The notes beneath the pieces were generated by a model. The model was not told the DNA's origin, made no database searches, and saw only the letters and a program-made list of their open reading frames with translations. A DNA stretch of 64,000 bases from Candidatus Altimarinota bacterium (GTDB lineage: Bacteria; Patescibacteriota; Gracilibacteria; BD1-5; UBA2023): the NCBI GenBank assembly GCA_023260135.1, contig JALQWG010000005.1, positions 19,331-83,330 on the forward strand. Reading direction: 5' to 3'. Both the position numbers and the translations under genes were made by a program. This document shows positions 20,329-29,969 of this stretch, one piece after another. The first letter of the stretch is position 1. Every line of letters starts with the position of its first letter.

Positions 20329-20355
20329 TTGACTTCCCGTATTTTTTTGTATAAT
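20329..20355 (+). promoter_or_regulatory. First secE-nusG promoter
   Basis: TTGACT (20329-20334) and TATAAT (20350-20355) with a 15 bp spacer. A small GC hairpin (ATCCCCGATAGGGGAT plus TTTT, 20370-20389) follows within the leader and may act as an attenuator. Confidence 0.6.
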
Positions 20356-20396
20356 CAGTCTTGTATTTGATCCCCGATAGGGGATTTTAAAATGCT

Positions 20397-20424
20397 TTGA
20401 CTCTCTCCGTTTTTTCCATATAAT
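20397..20424 (+). promoter_or_regulatory. Second secE-nusG promoter
   Basis: TTGACT (20397-20402) and TATAAT (20419-20424), 16 bp spacer, 26 bp before the secE ATG. Two promoters in tandem fit a highly expressed operon. Confidence 0.65.
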
Positions 20425-20450
20425 TCCGTCGTAATTTTTATCTATCTACT

Positions 20451-20795
20451 ATGTTCCAATTCCTCAAAGATGCTCGTGCAGAGCTCGAACACGTTGTCTG
20501 GCCAACTCCCAATGAGACCAAAAAATACATGAACTACAATATCGTAGTTATCGTTGTATTAACTATTTTTCTCATGGCACTCGGATATGCGACTCAGTCG
20601 AGTCTCCAGGCTGTTCGTAGCTCTGTCAATGATGGTGTGACTAATATCACTACAGATAGTTCTGCTGATGAGCTCGCAACTCAGGCTGAGCTCGATGCAC
20701 TCGCTGATGCTATCAAGGACAAGGTTGCCTCAGGTGCAACTACATCTGGTGAGGCTCCTGCCGAGACTATTGCTACAGGTGTTACTCTTCCATAA
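20451..20795 (+). CDS. secE: Preprotein translocase subunit SecE
   Basis: Essential small subunit of SecYEG. The cytoplasmic helix FLKDARAELEHVVWPTPNET is the conserved SecE signature; the single TM follows (IVVIVVLTIFLMALGYA). After the TM there is an unusual Ser/Thr/Asp/Ala-rich C-terminal extension of about 60 residues, so the protein is 114 aa where bacterial single-TM SecE is about 60-70. No UGA codon. Located immediately before nusG, the classic arrangement. Confidence 0.95.
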   Translation: MFQFLKDARAELEHVVWPTPNETKKYMNYNIVVIVVLTIFLMALGYATQSSLQAVRSSVNDGVTNITTDSSADELATQAELDALADAIKDKVASGATTSGEAPAETIATGVTLP

Positions 20796-20816
20796 TTTTT
20801 TAATCCATTTGTTTCT

Positions 20817-21371
20817 ATGTTTGATTTACTCTCTCCAAAAACAGAAGGAGAATGGTATGTAATCCGTGTTATCTCTGGTACAGAAGGTAATGTAAAAGAA
20901 TCACTCATGCAGCGTCGTGAGGCATTCGGTCTCGAAAACTATATCCTTGAGGTATTCGTTCCAACACATGACTCTGTATCTGTACGTGCTGGTGGTGTCA
21001 AGGTGAAGAAGAAAAAGAATATCTTTCCCGGATACATCCTCGTTCGTATGGTTGTAACCAACGAGTCATGGTATATCGTTCGTAATACTCCGAATGTAAC
21101 TGGTTTTCTTGGTGCAGGTACAGTACCAGTTCCAGTCAGTGGTGCCGAGCTCGAGCAGCTCAAGGGTATCCTCACAGAAAAGAGTGAAGAATACAAAACT
21201 GATATGCAGTCAGGTGACTATGTCACAGTCAAAAATGGTCCATTCGAATGAAGTGAAGGAAAAATCATCGAAGTTAATACTCAAAAAGGATTCGTCAAAA
21301 TCATGATTAACCTCCTTGGTCGTGATACACCAGTTGAGATTGAGTTCGCAAGTGTTTCGAAGAAGAAGTAG
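20817..21371 (+). CDS. nusG: Transcription antitermination factor NusG
   Basis: Binds RNA polymerase and couples it to Rho or the ribosome. The 184-aa protein has the NGN domain (EGEWYVIRVISGTEGNVKES; KKNIFPGYILVRMV; NTPNVTGFLG) and the KOW domain (SGDYVTVKNGPFEGSEGKII). UGA encodes Gly145 in the KOW loop (GPFEG), where glycine is nearly invariant; a standard-code reading would truncate the protein there. It follows secE by 21 nt. The stop is TAG. Confidence 0.96.
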
Positions 21372-21405
21372 TTTGATAGTAGGATAGTTTGATAGTAGGA
21401 TAGTC
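21372..21405 (+). repeat. Short tandem repeat after nusG
   Basis: TTTGATAGTAGGATAG occurs twice in tandem directly after the nusG stop. It belongs to a class of word-like tandem spacers also found near 5934, 23484 and 51553. Confidence 0.6.
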
Positions 21406-21474
21406 GAAATAAGTTCAGAAAACTTCTCTTATTCCTACCATGAACCAACTTACCAGCTAGCCAACCAACCACTT

Positions 21475-22149
21475 ATGCGTATTGCTCTTATCATTCTCGC
21501 ACTCACAGCATTTGCCTTTATCGGCAGTATTGTGTATACACTTTTTGGTAAGGAATCTGGTCTCACACTCCCTACAAAAACACAGACAACAAAAACTGAG
21601 ACTCCTATGGAACTCGAGACACTCAAATACCAGATAAAAAATGAACAAAAGATAGATGAACTCTCTAAAAAAATCGATAGCCTCGTAGCGAGCCAAGGTG
21701 GTATAATTGTTGGAACTAACTCTGATACATCAACTGGAGCCATCTCCTCATGAACTACTAATCCTACTGCTATTCCTCTCTCGGGGAAATTCCTCTCTCA
21801 GGTGATGCCAACTCTCGAGTTTACCCTAACCAAGAATACCGGAATCTATGAACTCCTCATATTCGACAAGACTATAGAGTATTCGACCTATCTAGATGCC
21901 AAGCAGGGGATCAAGGCTCAGCCACTCTCAATCAAGTATGATCTCTTCCTCAAAAACATGAAGGCAGTTCCCACAAGTGTCTATACTGTCAATGAGACGA
22001 AGACATTTCCATTCCGAAGCTTCTATGTCAATCCTCCAAAAGCAGATACACTCGTTCGTCTCGTTATAGAAGTTGAATCTCAGGTTATAGTGCTCGAGGT
22101 ACCAAAAACAAAATTCGAAAACTTTAAAAAAATGCTTCTCAAAAAATAA
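21475..22149 (+). CDS. Hypothetical membrane-anchored protein (224 aa)
   Basis: An N-terminal hydrophobic segment (IALIILALTAFAFIGSIVYT) acts as signal or anchor, followed by a Thr/Lys-rich linker and a short helix (MELETLKYQIKNEQKIDELS). The C-terminal domain from residue about 110 is beta-rich (LEFTLTKNTGIYELLIFDKT; RLVIEVESQVIVLEVPKTKF). One UGA-Gly joins linker and domain. No family recognised. Its place between nusG and greA gives no functional hint. Confidence 0.6.
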
Positions 22150-22177
22150 TTTTTATTCCCATTAATCTCTCTCTATT

Positions 22178-22666
22178 ATGTCAGATAAGAAAATCCTCCT
22201 CACCGCCTCAGGTCTCGCAGAACTCCAAGAAGAGCTCCGTGTTCTCCGTGAAGAAAGACGTGTAGAAATCGCTAATAAGCTCAAGGAAGCAATCTCTTAT
22301 GGTGATCTCTCTGAAAATGCTGAATACCAAGAGGCACGCGATGATCAGGCTCAGGTAGAGCTCCGTATTGCAGAGCTCGAAGAGATGCTCAAGCCTGGAA
22401 GCTATGAACTCATCGAGGATGAGAAGGGTGGACGCAAGAGAAAAACAGGTATCAATGTCGGTGCAACAGTGTCACTCGTTGATACTGTATCAGGTGATAC
22501 TGTTTCTTATACTATCGTTGGTTCACAGGAGGCATCTATTCTCGAAGGTAAAATCAGCAATGAATCTCCTATCGGTAAGGCTATCATCGGGAAAAATGTA
22601 GGTGATACAATATCAGTTGTTGCTCCAGCAGGGAAGAAGGAATACAAGATCACAGAAGCTCAATAA
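22178..22666 (+). CDS. greA: Transcription elongation factor GreA
   Basis: Stimulates RNA cleavage in backtracked RNA polymerase. 162 aa, near the family length. The N-terminal coiled coil contains the catalytic tip AISYGDLSENAEYQEARDDQ; the C-terminal FKBP-like domain has GKISNESPIGKAIIGKNVGD. No UGA codon, as in other highly expressed genes here. The leader ATTAATCTCTCTCTATT is pyrimidine-rich with no Shine-Dalgarno. The PAP2-like gene follows 11 nt later. Confidence 0.96.
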   Translation: MSDKKILLTASGLAELQEELRVLREERRVEIANKLKEAISYGDLSENAEYQEARDDQAQVELRIAELEEMLKPGSYELIEDEKGGRKRKTGINVGATVSLVDTVSGDTVSYTIVGSQEASILEGKISNESPIGKAIIGKNVGDTISVVAPAGKKEYKITEAQ

Positions 22667-22677
22667 CCCATCTCTGT

Positions 22678-23106
22678 ATGTTCGATCAATTCCAGACATA
22701 CTTGTTCTCATACACACTCTTGATTCCATTTATAGCGCTTCTCGTTGCTATACTTCTCAAGGGTATTGTTCATGCAGCTAAGGGAAGATTTAGTTTTTCC
22801 AATATGCTCGGAAGTGGTGGTATGCCTTCTGCGCACTCAACATTTGTTGTATCACTTGCAACATCTATGGGTATCAAGTATGGTCCATGGAGTGATATGT
22901 TTCTCATTTGTCTTGTATTCTCTATTATCATCATTTATGATGCGATGAATGTACGATATCAAGCTGGACTCCATGCAAAGGCACTCAATGAACTCACTCC
23001 TGACGATGGTAAAGAATTCAATGAAACTCTCTGACATACACCACTTGAGGCACTTGTAGGTGGAATTATAGGATTTACCACGGCAGCAATATTGCTCGGA
23101 TTATAG
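22678..23106 (+). CDS. Divergent PAP2 family (DUF212/YuiD-like) membrane protein
   Basis: A 142-aa protein with four hydrophobic helices. The signature GGMPSAHSTFVVSLATSMG resembles the histidine motif of PAP2 phosphatases and is typical of the DUF212/YuiD group, as are IYDAMNVRYQAGLHAKALN and the C-terminal HTPLEALVGGIIG. UGA encodes Gly in ETLGHTPLE, directly before that motif. A membrane phosphatase acting on lipid-linked phosphates is possible; activity has not been shown for the group. Confidence 0.88.
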
Positions 23107-23114
23107 AATCAATT

Positions 23115-23483
23115 ATGATTTTTGATAAAAACACTCTCTTAGATTGGCAAACTCGAGGCATCACTGATGTCTCTTGTTTTCTCATTGCTCGTGGATGTGC
23201 AGGAGAAAAAGTCCAAGTCGAAGAATGAATAGCTGATGGAATGGATAAAAAAATCAAAAATCAGAATAGTATAACTTTTCATACTCGTAGTTCTGAGGTA
23301 GATTTTTTCTCGGATATACGTATCACTCGATCAGGAAACAAGTGGATTGTCTCATGAGACGCGGTGAATACTCATTGTGGTTGTGGTTCGAGTTTTTCTC
23401 GCAAATCATGAAATCCTATTATAGATAAGGCTCGTCGTATGAAAGAGCTTATCCGTCAGAAAAAAGAAAAAGCACACGAATAA
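23115..23483 (+). CDS. HesB/IscA-like iron-sulfur assembly protein
   Basis: A 122-aa A-type carrier-like protein. Cys28 in RGCAGEKVQV and the C-terminal CGCGSSFSRK (about residues 88-97) match the C-x60-CxC arrangement by which IscA/HesB proteins hold Fe-S clusters. The middle is more diverged than in IscA, and the C-terminus carries an extra basic helix. UGA-Gly three times. The 4Fe-4S enzymes RlmN and a ferredoxin in this window are possible clients. It follows the PAP2-like gene by 8 nt. Confidence 0.75.
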
Positions 23484-23552
23484 TAGATATAAGATATAAG
23501 ATATAAGATATAAGAATAGAGTCTTATCGTTTATCTCTTATCGTTTATAACT
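23484..23552. repeat. Tandem/inverted word-repeat spacer
   Basis: AGATATA and its extension ATATAAG repeat four times (23484-23515). A roughly complementary, also doubled CTTATCGTTTAT...CTTATCGTTTATAA follows. The two halves can fold against each other imperfectly. Lies between the hesB-like gene and rlmN. Confidence 0.65.
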
Positions 23553-23559
23553 TTTGTAC

Positions 23560-24648
23560 ATGTTTTCTATACACGACGAATCACAGATTATCACTCTTCT
23601 TGAGTCACATGGGCACAAGAAGTTTCGCTATGCCCAAGTTGAGAATGCACTATACAAGAATCTTATCACGGATTTTAGTCTTATCGAGACACTTCCGAAG
23701 GATATTCGTGAGCTCCTTGTAGCAAATTGTTTTTATACATCACTGACTCTTCACTCTGAGAAGACTGATCCAGAATGACAGACAACCAAGTTCCTCTTCA
23801 AGACGCACGATGACCGTATGATAGAGGCTGTTATTATGCGCCACCTCTCTGGTCGCAATACACTCTGTGTGAGTTCTCAGGCAGGTTGTCCTATGGCCTG
23901 TAGTTTTTGTGCAACAGGGAAGCTCTGACTCATCCGCAATCTCGAATTCTATGAGATAATTGATCAGATTATGTGGGCAGTACACCATCTTGCTCGTGAA
24001 GATCGCAAGCTCCGCAATATTGTCTATATGGGTATGGGTGAGCCAATGCTCAACTACGAACATGTAAAAAAATCTATTCATATCGCTTGTAATAAGAAAA
24101 AACTCGATCTCTCGAATCGTCGTATTACTGTCTCGACCTGTGGTATTGCTCCTCGTATTGTGGACTTTGCTCGTGACTTCCCACAGGTATCCCTTGCTAT
24201 ATCACTCCACGCACCGAACGACGAGGCCCGCAAGCGTATCATGCCAGTCGAGAATACCTATCCACTCGATGTGCTCATGTCTGCCATAGATGAATACGTT
24301 GCTATCACCAACAAGAGGGTATTCTATGAATATATCATGATTAACTGAGTGACAGACAGACTCGAGTATGCTCGTGAGCTCGGTGAGCTCCTCAAGAATA
24401 GACTCGCACATGTGAATTTTATTCCGTACAATCCTGGAGAGGGGACTGATTCTGATGGATTCCTCCCGACGTCCAAGATGATTATCAAAAAATTCCAAGA
24501 CACACTCGACAGCTATGGTATACCATCAACTGTTCGTCATACTATGGGTGATGATATCGATGCTGCTTGTGGTCAGCTTGCGTTGAAGGAAGAAGGTAAG
24601 TCACTCGCTACGGAAACTGGTAAAACAATTAAAAAACCTCAGGAATAA
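23560..24648 (+). CDS. rlmN: 23S rRNA (adenine2503-C2) / tRNA methyltransferase RlmN
   Basis: Radical-SAM methyltransferase, 362 aa. The cluster motif [14 protein letters not shown] places cysteines at 110, 114 and 117. It is followed by [44 protein letters not shown], and the C-terminal [17 protein letters not shown] with the catalytic cysteine region. UGA encodes glycine at several places, including TGKLG and MINGVTD. Start at ATG 23560 is preceded by a T-rich leader. A terminator overlaps the 3' end. Confidence 0.96.
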
Positions 24649-24662
24649 TCCTGGGTTTTTTC
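24631..24662 (+). terminator. Terminator overlapping the rlmN stop
   Basis: AAAAACCTCAGG-AATAA-TCCTGGGTTTTTT; the stem includes the last rlmN codons. Confidence 0.85.
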
Positions 24663-24690
24663 TTGATTTTCCTCTCAAAAAACCTATACT
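24663..24690 (+). promoter_or_regulatory. Promoter of the TPR gene
   Basis: TTGATT (24663-24668) and TATACT (24685-24690), 16 bp spacer, with the ATG only 8 nt after the -10. The transcript would be nearly leaderless. Confidence 0.5.
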
Positions 24691-24697
24691 CACACTC

Positions 24698-25255
24698 ATG
24701 AATTCATGATTTTCACATCCAGTTGAGTCAGTTATAGAGTCTATTGAGTCACTCAAGCAGGAGAATAGGTACAATGAGGCGCGTGATATTGCTCTCCAGG
24801 CACTTGCTCGCTACACTGATGACTATCGTCTCTATGAGGAACTTGCTGATATATATCTCTTCGAGAATAACCTCGAGAAGGCAGAGGAAGTCATAGGATA
24901 TGCTCGTGCACTCCATCCTGAGAGTGGTACTGGTACGTATCTCGAGTGATATATCGCTGTTGTGAGAGGGGATTTTGAACATGCCATCGAAGTACTCACT
25001 CATGCTAATATTGTCATGCCGAACAATGCAGAGGTGATTCGCAATCTCGGTTGGGCATATGTTATGAAGGGTGAGATTCCTCGCGGTCTTGCTCTCCTCA
25101 GGCGTGCACACCTCCTCGCACCACAGGAGATGATGATAGTCAATGATCTCTGAGTTGCACTCATGGCGAGTGGTCTCGAGGAAGAAGCGCGCGATCTTTT
25201 TGAGAAGACTGGACACACGCTCGGCCTCAATGCTATCAAGGCGATGGATGCCTAA
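24698..25255 (+). CDS. TPR-repeat protein (185 aa)
   Basis: A soluble tetratricopeptide protein. At least four helix-turn-helix units are visible, e.g. YNEARDIALQALARYTDDYR, NLEKAEEVIGYARALHPESG, DFEHAIEVLTHANIVMPNNA and IPRGLALLRRAHLLAPQEMM. Such repeats mediate protein-protein contacts; the partner is unknown. Three UGA-Gly codons (NSGFS, LEGYI, DLGVAL), all in typical TPR glycine positions. The YceD-like gene follows after 32 nt. Confidence 0.88.
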
Positions 25256-25287
25256 TCGATTTAGTTACTCGATATTAGTTATTTGAT

Positions 25288-25656
25288 ATGTTCAAAATTC
25301 CAGTTGGAGATATACTTGCATCATATACTGGTGATTCCAAAAAATTCTCTTTTAGCGGAGAGATTTTTGATGGATATATGGAGGACATAGTTTTCAAAAA
25401 ACCCCTCGAGTTCAAGATAGAACTCATTGCTCTCGATGATGGTGTTGAGGCTATATTTGAAAATCTCGAAACCCAAGTTCTCTACGAAGACAAGGTTCAC
25501 AAGGTAAAAATAGGGAATTTTGAACGTACATGGAAAAAAGATATAGACCCAGGATTCGACGGAGATGATGTCTATCCTATCGATATACGGAGTATGACGA
25601 TAGATCTTGCTCCGGTTCTCAGAGAGGAGATTATCATGGCTTGTCATGAATTATAA
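25288..25656 (+). CDS. DUF177/YceD-like protein
   Basis: A 122-aa protein resembling the YceD family (large-rRNA accumulation protein): a beta-rich N-terminus, VYPIDIRSMTIDLAPVLREE near the C-terminus, and a final helix EEIIMACHEL, matching the IDLSPVLREEILLALP-type end of the family. The Cys pair found in some YceD proteins is missing. Elsewhere yceD precedes rpmF; here no L32 gene follows. The stop overlaps a bidirectional terminator shared with rlmE. Confidence 0.7.
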   Translation: MFKIPVGDILASYTGDSKKFSFSGEIFDGYMEDIVFKKPLEFKIELIALDDGVEAIFENLETQVLYEDKVHKVKIGNFERTWKKDIDPGFDGDDVYPIDIRSMTIDLAPVLREEIIMACHEL

Positions 25657-25683
25657 GAGCACCAATCGGTGCTCTTATTTTTT
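25653..25683. terminator. Bidirectional terminator between yceD-like gene and rlmE
   Basis: AAGAGCACC-AATC-GGTGCTCTT plus a T-run on the plus side and A/T on the minus side. It contains both stop codons of two convergent genes. Confidence 0.85.
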
Positions 25684-26304
25684 CCCGATCCCGATAAAAT
25701 ACTCCTCAAAACTTCTATCTCGACATGCTTTTGGTTTGAATCTACTCACTTTGTTAAAGTTTTCCTTGAGTGGTCACATAAGGTCGTTCACATCCTCTCA
25801 GACGAATACCTTGAGAACGAGATTGCCTCATTTTTTGAGAAAAACCTTCGCCACATCGAGAATAGCGAGATTGAGCTCTACAGACCTATACTGGTCTACT
25901 CCTGTCATTCCTGTTGTAGATGGAGCTATATCTGATGTGATGAGGTCGAAGTGATGGAACTCTATTGCAGATTTTCATCTTCCGAAACCAATACTCTCGA
26001 GAAATACTTGTATTTTCTCATACTCAAACACACTCTCTTGGAGGAGGTAGATATTGGGAAAACCGAAGTTCGGATCTATCTTTTGGATATCGATTCCAAC
26101 AGCCTTTCCCTCGGGTCCGATGATTTTTGCAATCACCTGGAGAAAACTCCCTGGAGCAGCAGCAACGTCGAGTACATTCATCCGAGGTTTTATGACGTTA
26201 TATTTTTCTTGTATTTCGAGGAGCTTGAATGCACTGCGTGCACGGTATCACATTCTCTTGGCCTTTTCAAAATAAGGGTCATGGATGATAAACGGTTTTG
26301 GCAT
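25675..26304 (-). CDS. rlmE: 23S rRNA 2'-O-methyltransferase RlmE/FtsJ
   Basis: A 209-aa SAM methyltransferase. Order: catalytic Lys in AKRMGYRARSAFKLLEIQEK, motif I NVLDVAAAPGSFLQVIA, the Asp of LITSDIAPSTTGMTGVD, the Lys in GGNLVLKVFVGED, and a terminal KACRDRSFEEYFI, together the K-D-K-E tetrad. UGA-Gly at FGRGKSA, KKGGNL, VGEDV and MGPLK splits it in the standard code. Methylates U2552-type sites in the A-loop (family knowledge). T-rich leader, no Shine-Dalgarno. Confidence 0.94.
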
Positions 26305-26310
26305 AATTTT

Positions 26311-26338
26311 TTGACAAAAAACAAAATACAAATATATT
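26311..26338 (+). promoter_or_regulatory. Promoter of the exonuclease gene
   Basis: TTGACA (26311-26316) and TATATT (26333-26338), spacer 16 bp, 36 bp before the ATG at 26374. Confidence 0.6.
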
Positions 26339-26373
26339 GACCTGTCGGATTCCCGACATCCTATTATTTTTGC

Positions 26374-26976
26374 ATGGAAAATCAAACAAAAAGTTGAACA
26401 TACCTCGTATTGGATCTCGAGATGACCGGGCTCAATCCGTTCCAGCATGGAGTTATTGAGGTTGCCGCAATTGTACTTGATGATCTTTTTGAGATTATTG
26501 GGGATTTTCATATGGATCTCCTCCCACCTGACAATGTTATCATCGACCCAGCAGCACTCGAATACAATGGTTTTACTCTGGATCGTATCGCTGCAGGGAA
26601 GTCGTATGAGGAATTCTGTGATTTTTGGGATGGATTTCTCGATACATATTTTCGAGACGGCAAGAAACCAATCATGATATGACAGTTTATCACTGCAGAT
26701 ATAGCATTTCTCGCGAGCATATTTGCCAATGCACGTCGTGAAAAGCTCTATGAGAAGCTCGGAAATGATATCATCGATACCAAGTCGATAGCCAATCAGG
26801 CGAATGCCATCGCACGTTATAACAAGATACCACTTCCATTTACGAGTACAAGCCTATCTAAGCCTGGAGGTATCGCATCACGACTCAATATCACAGGATA
26901 TGATGCACATACCGCTCATGGTGATATCATGGCAACGCGAGAAGCACTACTCAAGTTCCTAAAGTTTAAGAAGTAA
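26374..26976 (+). CDS. DnaQ-like 3'-5' exonuclease (RNase T/oligoribonuclease group)
   Basis: A 200-aa DEDD exonuclease. Exo I is YLVLDLEMTGLNPFQHGVIE, with the DxE acids around residues 14-16. Exo II lies in the GQFITADIAFLASIF segment (Asp), and Exo III is DAHTAHGDIMATREAL (His-x4-Asp style). Single-domain size fits a stand-alone proofreading or RNA-processing enzyme; it is not clearly oligoribonuclease. UGA-Gly at TKSGTYL and IMIGQF. Monocistronic, with its own promoter and a weaker terminator. Confidence 0.85.
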
Positions 26977-27009
26977 TATGGAGCATTGAGAGTGGAATAC
27001 CACTTCAGA

Positions 27010-27046
27010 AAATCAAAATTTCCCTTTTAAAAGAGGGGATTTTTTA
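27010..27046 (+). terminator. Likely terminator after the exonuclease gene
   Basis: AAATTTCCC-TTTTAAAAGA-GGGGATTTTTT; the stem has one mismatch and the T-run is good. Confidence 0.6.
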
Positions 27047-27058
27047 TATACTTCTGAC

Positions 27059-27517
27059 ATGTCAGTTAATCCTCTCATATACGAAGAAACCTTCTATGTC
27101 GCCACCAAGCTCTGCCTCAAGTGTGGTGATGAGATATTAACTCTCGTAGAATCCTATCCATGACTACCACTCTGGCGAGAGCTCCCTGGAGGTAAGATTA
27201 GTAAGGCTGATGGATCAAATTCTCCACTATTTACCTTGAATCGAGAGATTCGAGAAGAACTCGGGATTGATATCCAATTCGATGATTCTAACACGGGACT
27301 CTTCCATGTAGAAAAACGATACGAAGTAACGACACAGTATACTGAACGAGCATTCATCTTTCTCTGCTATCTCTATGAGATAGATTCCAAGCCAGAACTC
27401 ATCCTCACAGAACACTCTGAGGCTCTATGGATTCGCGAATCTGATATAGACAGCTACACTGATTGGCGACCAGGATTTGACTCTATTATCCGAAGAGCCT
27501 TTCTCTATAATTCATAA
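27059..27517 (+). CDS. NUDIX hydrolase
   Basis: A 152-aa NUDIX-fold protein. The box is recognisable as LPGGKISKADGSNSPLFTLN followed by REIREELGI; the essential REIxEELG is intact, but the loop before it is longer than the classical GX5EX7 spacing. It probably hydrolyses a nucleoside diphosphate derivative; substrate unknown. One UGA-Gly (YPGLPLW). The intergenic spacer behind it is an AT-rich word repeat seen elsewhere in the window. Confidence 0.82.
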
Positions 27518-27547
27518 TTTACCATTCACAATTTATAATTATTTTTT

Positions 27548-29329
27548 ATGTCTTACCCAACTAACTGGAATCTTGCTCGATACTTTTACTCTGGTCTCGA
27601 TGATCCTCGTCTCGATGCCGATATTGCGAGTATCCTCCCTCTTGCGACAGAATTTGCTACCAAGTACGAGAAAATTTTTGGTACTTTTACAGAATCTGCT
27701 CAGATTCTCGATTTCTACCGTGATTATACTGAGATGTCACATCGTATGGCGACACCGAGTTATTATCTATTCTACCGCTCTTCACTTGATACACAGGATC
27801 TCAGTGTGACCAAGAAGATGTGAGAAGTGGACTACATCTACAACGAAGCCGCGAACAAGCTCCTCTTCGTCGCACAATGATGGAAACAGATAGGGTATGA
27901 TCGTATCATGGAGTGGTCAGGGCTTCCTGAACTTGCTCGGTACAAGAATGATCTCCTCTCAACTGCCGACGGTATCCGCTATATCCTCGGTGAGCGTGAG
28001 GAATACGTCCTCAATCTGAAGTCTCGACCTCTCGGACTCGCAGGGAGTCTCCATGATGAACTCACTGGTTCATATGAATTCACGATGACTATAGCATGAG
28101 AAGAGAAAAAACTCACCGAAGAAGAAGTCCGCAGTTATCGCCAACATACTGACCGCAGTATACGAGAAGAAGCATATAGATCACTTCGTCGAGTCTATAA
28201 CACCAAGCAGAATCAGATATCTCTCGGGAATATCTATACTTCTATAGTGAAGGACTGGACAAGTGAGATCAAGATGCGAGGATATGGGACGAATGTCATG
28301 GCTCAACGCAATATCTCCGAAGAGATGGATGATGAGGTTGTCAACATGCTCCTCAGTGAAGTCGAGAAGGCTTATCCTGTATACCAGAGATTCCTCCGCG
28401 CCAAGGCGAAGATGCTCGGTTTTGATACTGATTTCTCTGTCTGGGACGTCGGTGCTCCACTCGGTCATTCGGACAAGGATTTTACATTCGAAGAGGCATA
28501 TGACCTCCACCTCTCTGTGATGCAGGATTTTGATAGCGACTTCTATGAGTATTCCAAGCGAATGATTGAAGAAGAGCGTATCGATGTATTCCCGAGAGCA
28601 GGGAAGCGTGGTGGTGCGTATGCGAGCTACCGCAAGTGAGAGGAGTCATTCGTTCTCCTGAACTTCACAGGCAAGCTCCGAGATGTCTCGACTATCTCTC
28701 ATGAGCTCGGACATGCCATCCATGGTCACCTCTCGCAGGTACAAGAGGCTCCAGTCTATGACTCTCCACTCTCGATGGCTGAGACGGCATCGATATTCTC
28801 TGAGATGCTATTAGGCGAGAAGGTAAAATCCCTCGTCTCCACTGATGAATACAAGGAATATCTCAACGAACGACTCGGAGATATATTTGCGACTATATTC
28901 CGTCAGGTACAGTATGTCACATTCGAACGTCAGGTGCATGAGCAGATACACGCTGGTGCAGAACTCACATACAAGGATCTCAATACTCTCTGGAGATGAG
29001 AACAAGAGAAACTCTATGGTGGAGTTGTACGTCATGATATCGCACCTGAGGATGAGTCTGGATGGTCGATGATACCACACATCTATCATTCTCCGTTCTA
29101 CTGCTATGCGTATGCATTCGGCAATCTCCTTACATTTGCTCTCTATAACAAGGTACAAGACGGTTCACTCTCAGTCGAGGACTACAAGGATATCCTCCGT
29201 GCTGGTGGATCTGAGCGTCCACGTGACTTGTTAAAAAAATATAATATCGACATAGCTTCTCCAGAGTTCTATCGTGCAGGACTCAGAGAAGTGGAGAAGA
29301 TGGTGGAGGAGTTTGAGCAATTAATCTAG
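27548..29329 (+). CDS. pepF: Oligoendopeptidase F family (M3B) metallopeptidase
   Basis: A 593-aa zinc oligopeptidase. The metal site HELGH has His385, Glu386 and His389, with the third ligand in the downstream SMAETASIFSEMLL helix. The C-terminal substrate part shows IYHSPFYCYAYAFGNLL. No signal peptide, so it most likely trims imported peptides in the cytoplasm, which fits a scavenging lifestyle. Five UGA-Gly codons break a standard reading into pieces. The protein has full family length. The ATG follows a T-rich leader. Confidence 0.94.
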
Positions 29330-29332
29330 TAT

Positions 29333-29965
29333 ATGAACCTCATCCAATCTCCACTCGCATTCACGCTTCCATGGTATGATACTGGTATCCCGAAGGGGTT
29401 CTGGCAGGAATGAGTTGTGCCAAAAGGGAAGATCCTCTCAAGTCACAATCCATCTATGCCATGAGTTACTGTAGATAGTGAGTATATCAACATGATTGCA
29501 TACTCTCCGAATCCAGGATCTGTGAGGTATACGGGAGATGTGTTTTTCCCTCAGTTCTCTGAGGTAGGGTATAGTGGTCAGTGTGTCGCTTTCGCGAAGG
29601 CTGTCTCTGATAGGAGATTTACACCGACACGAGAGTGGAAACCTGGGATATCACTCCCAGACTTTGTCAAAAAACCCGAATCCAAGAATCTCTCTGCTTA
29701 TCAGTGAATGATGATTGCTTGCTTTGACGGAAAAACTGACTATGCTCAGGCACAAGCAAATCGGAAACACGTCGCAATACTGCTCAAGATCAACTATGAC
29801 GCCAAGTGAAATCCTCTGAGTATAGTCGTTGTAGATCAGAACTACTATAGCTTTGCTCCATATACATTTTATACTGGGAAGATAGCAAAACACACAATCG
29901 ACTGGTGAAAATCAGGACAGAAGTGAGTCAGCTATGCTCAGAACTATCATATCGTTACTCTCTAA
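29333..29965 (+). CDS. CHAP/BPSL0067-like Cys-His domain protein
   Basis: A 210-aa protein. The segment GYSGQCVAFAKAVSDRRFTP has the Gln-Cys pattern of CHAP-type cysteine amidases/peptidases, and RKHVAILLKINYDAKGNPLS supplies the matching His strand, followed by VVVDQNYY. The order Cys-His-Asp/Asn agrees with that fold (BPSL0067 family). No signal peptide is obvious, so location and target (peptidoglycan or peptide) are unclear. Eight UGA-Gly codons. It begins 3 nt after pepF and ends 4 nt before the phosphomannomutase gene, so all three are one operon. Confidence 0.6.
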
Positions 29966-29969
29966 TATT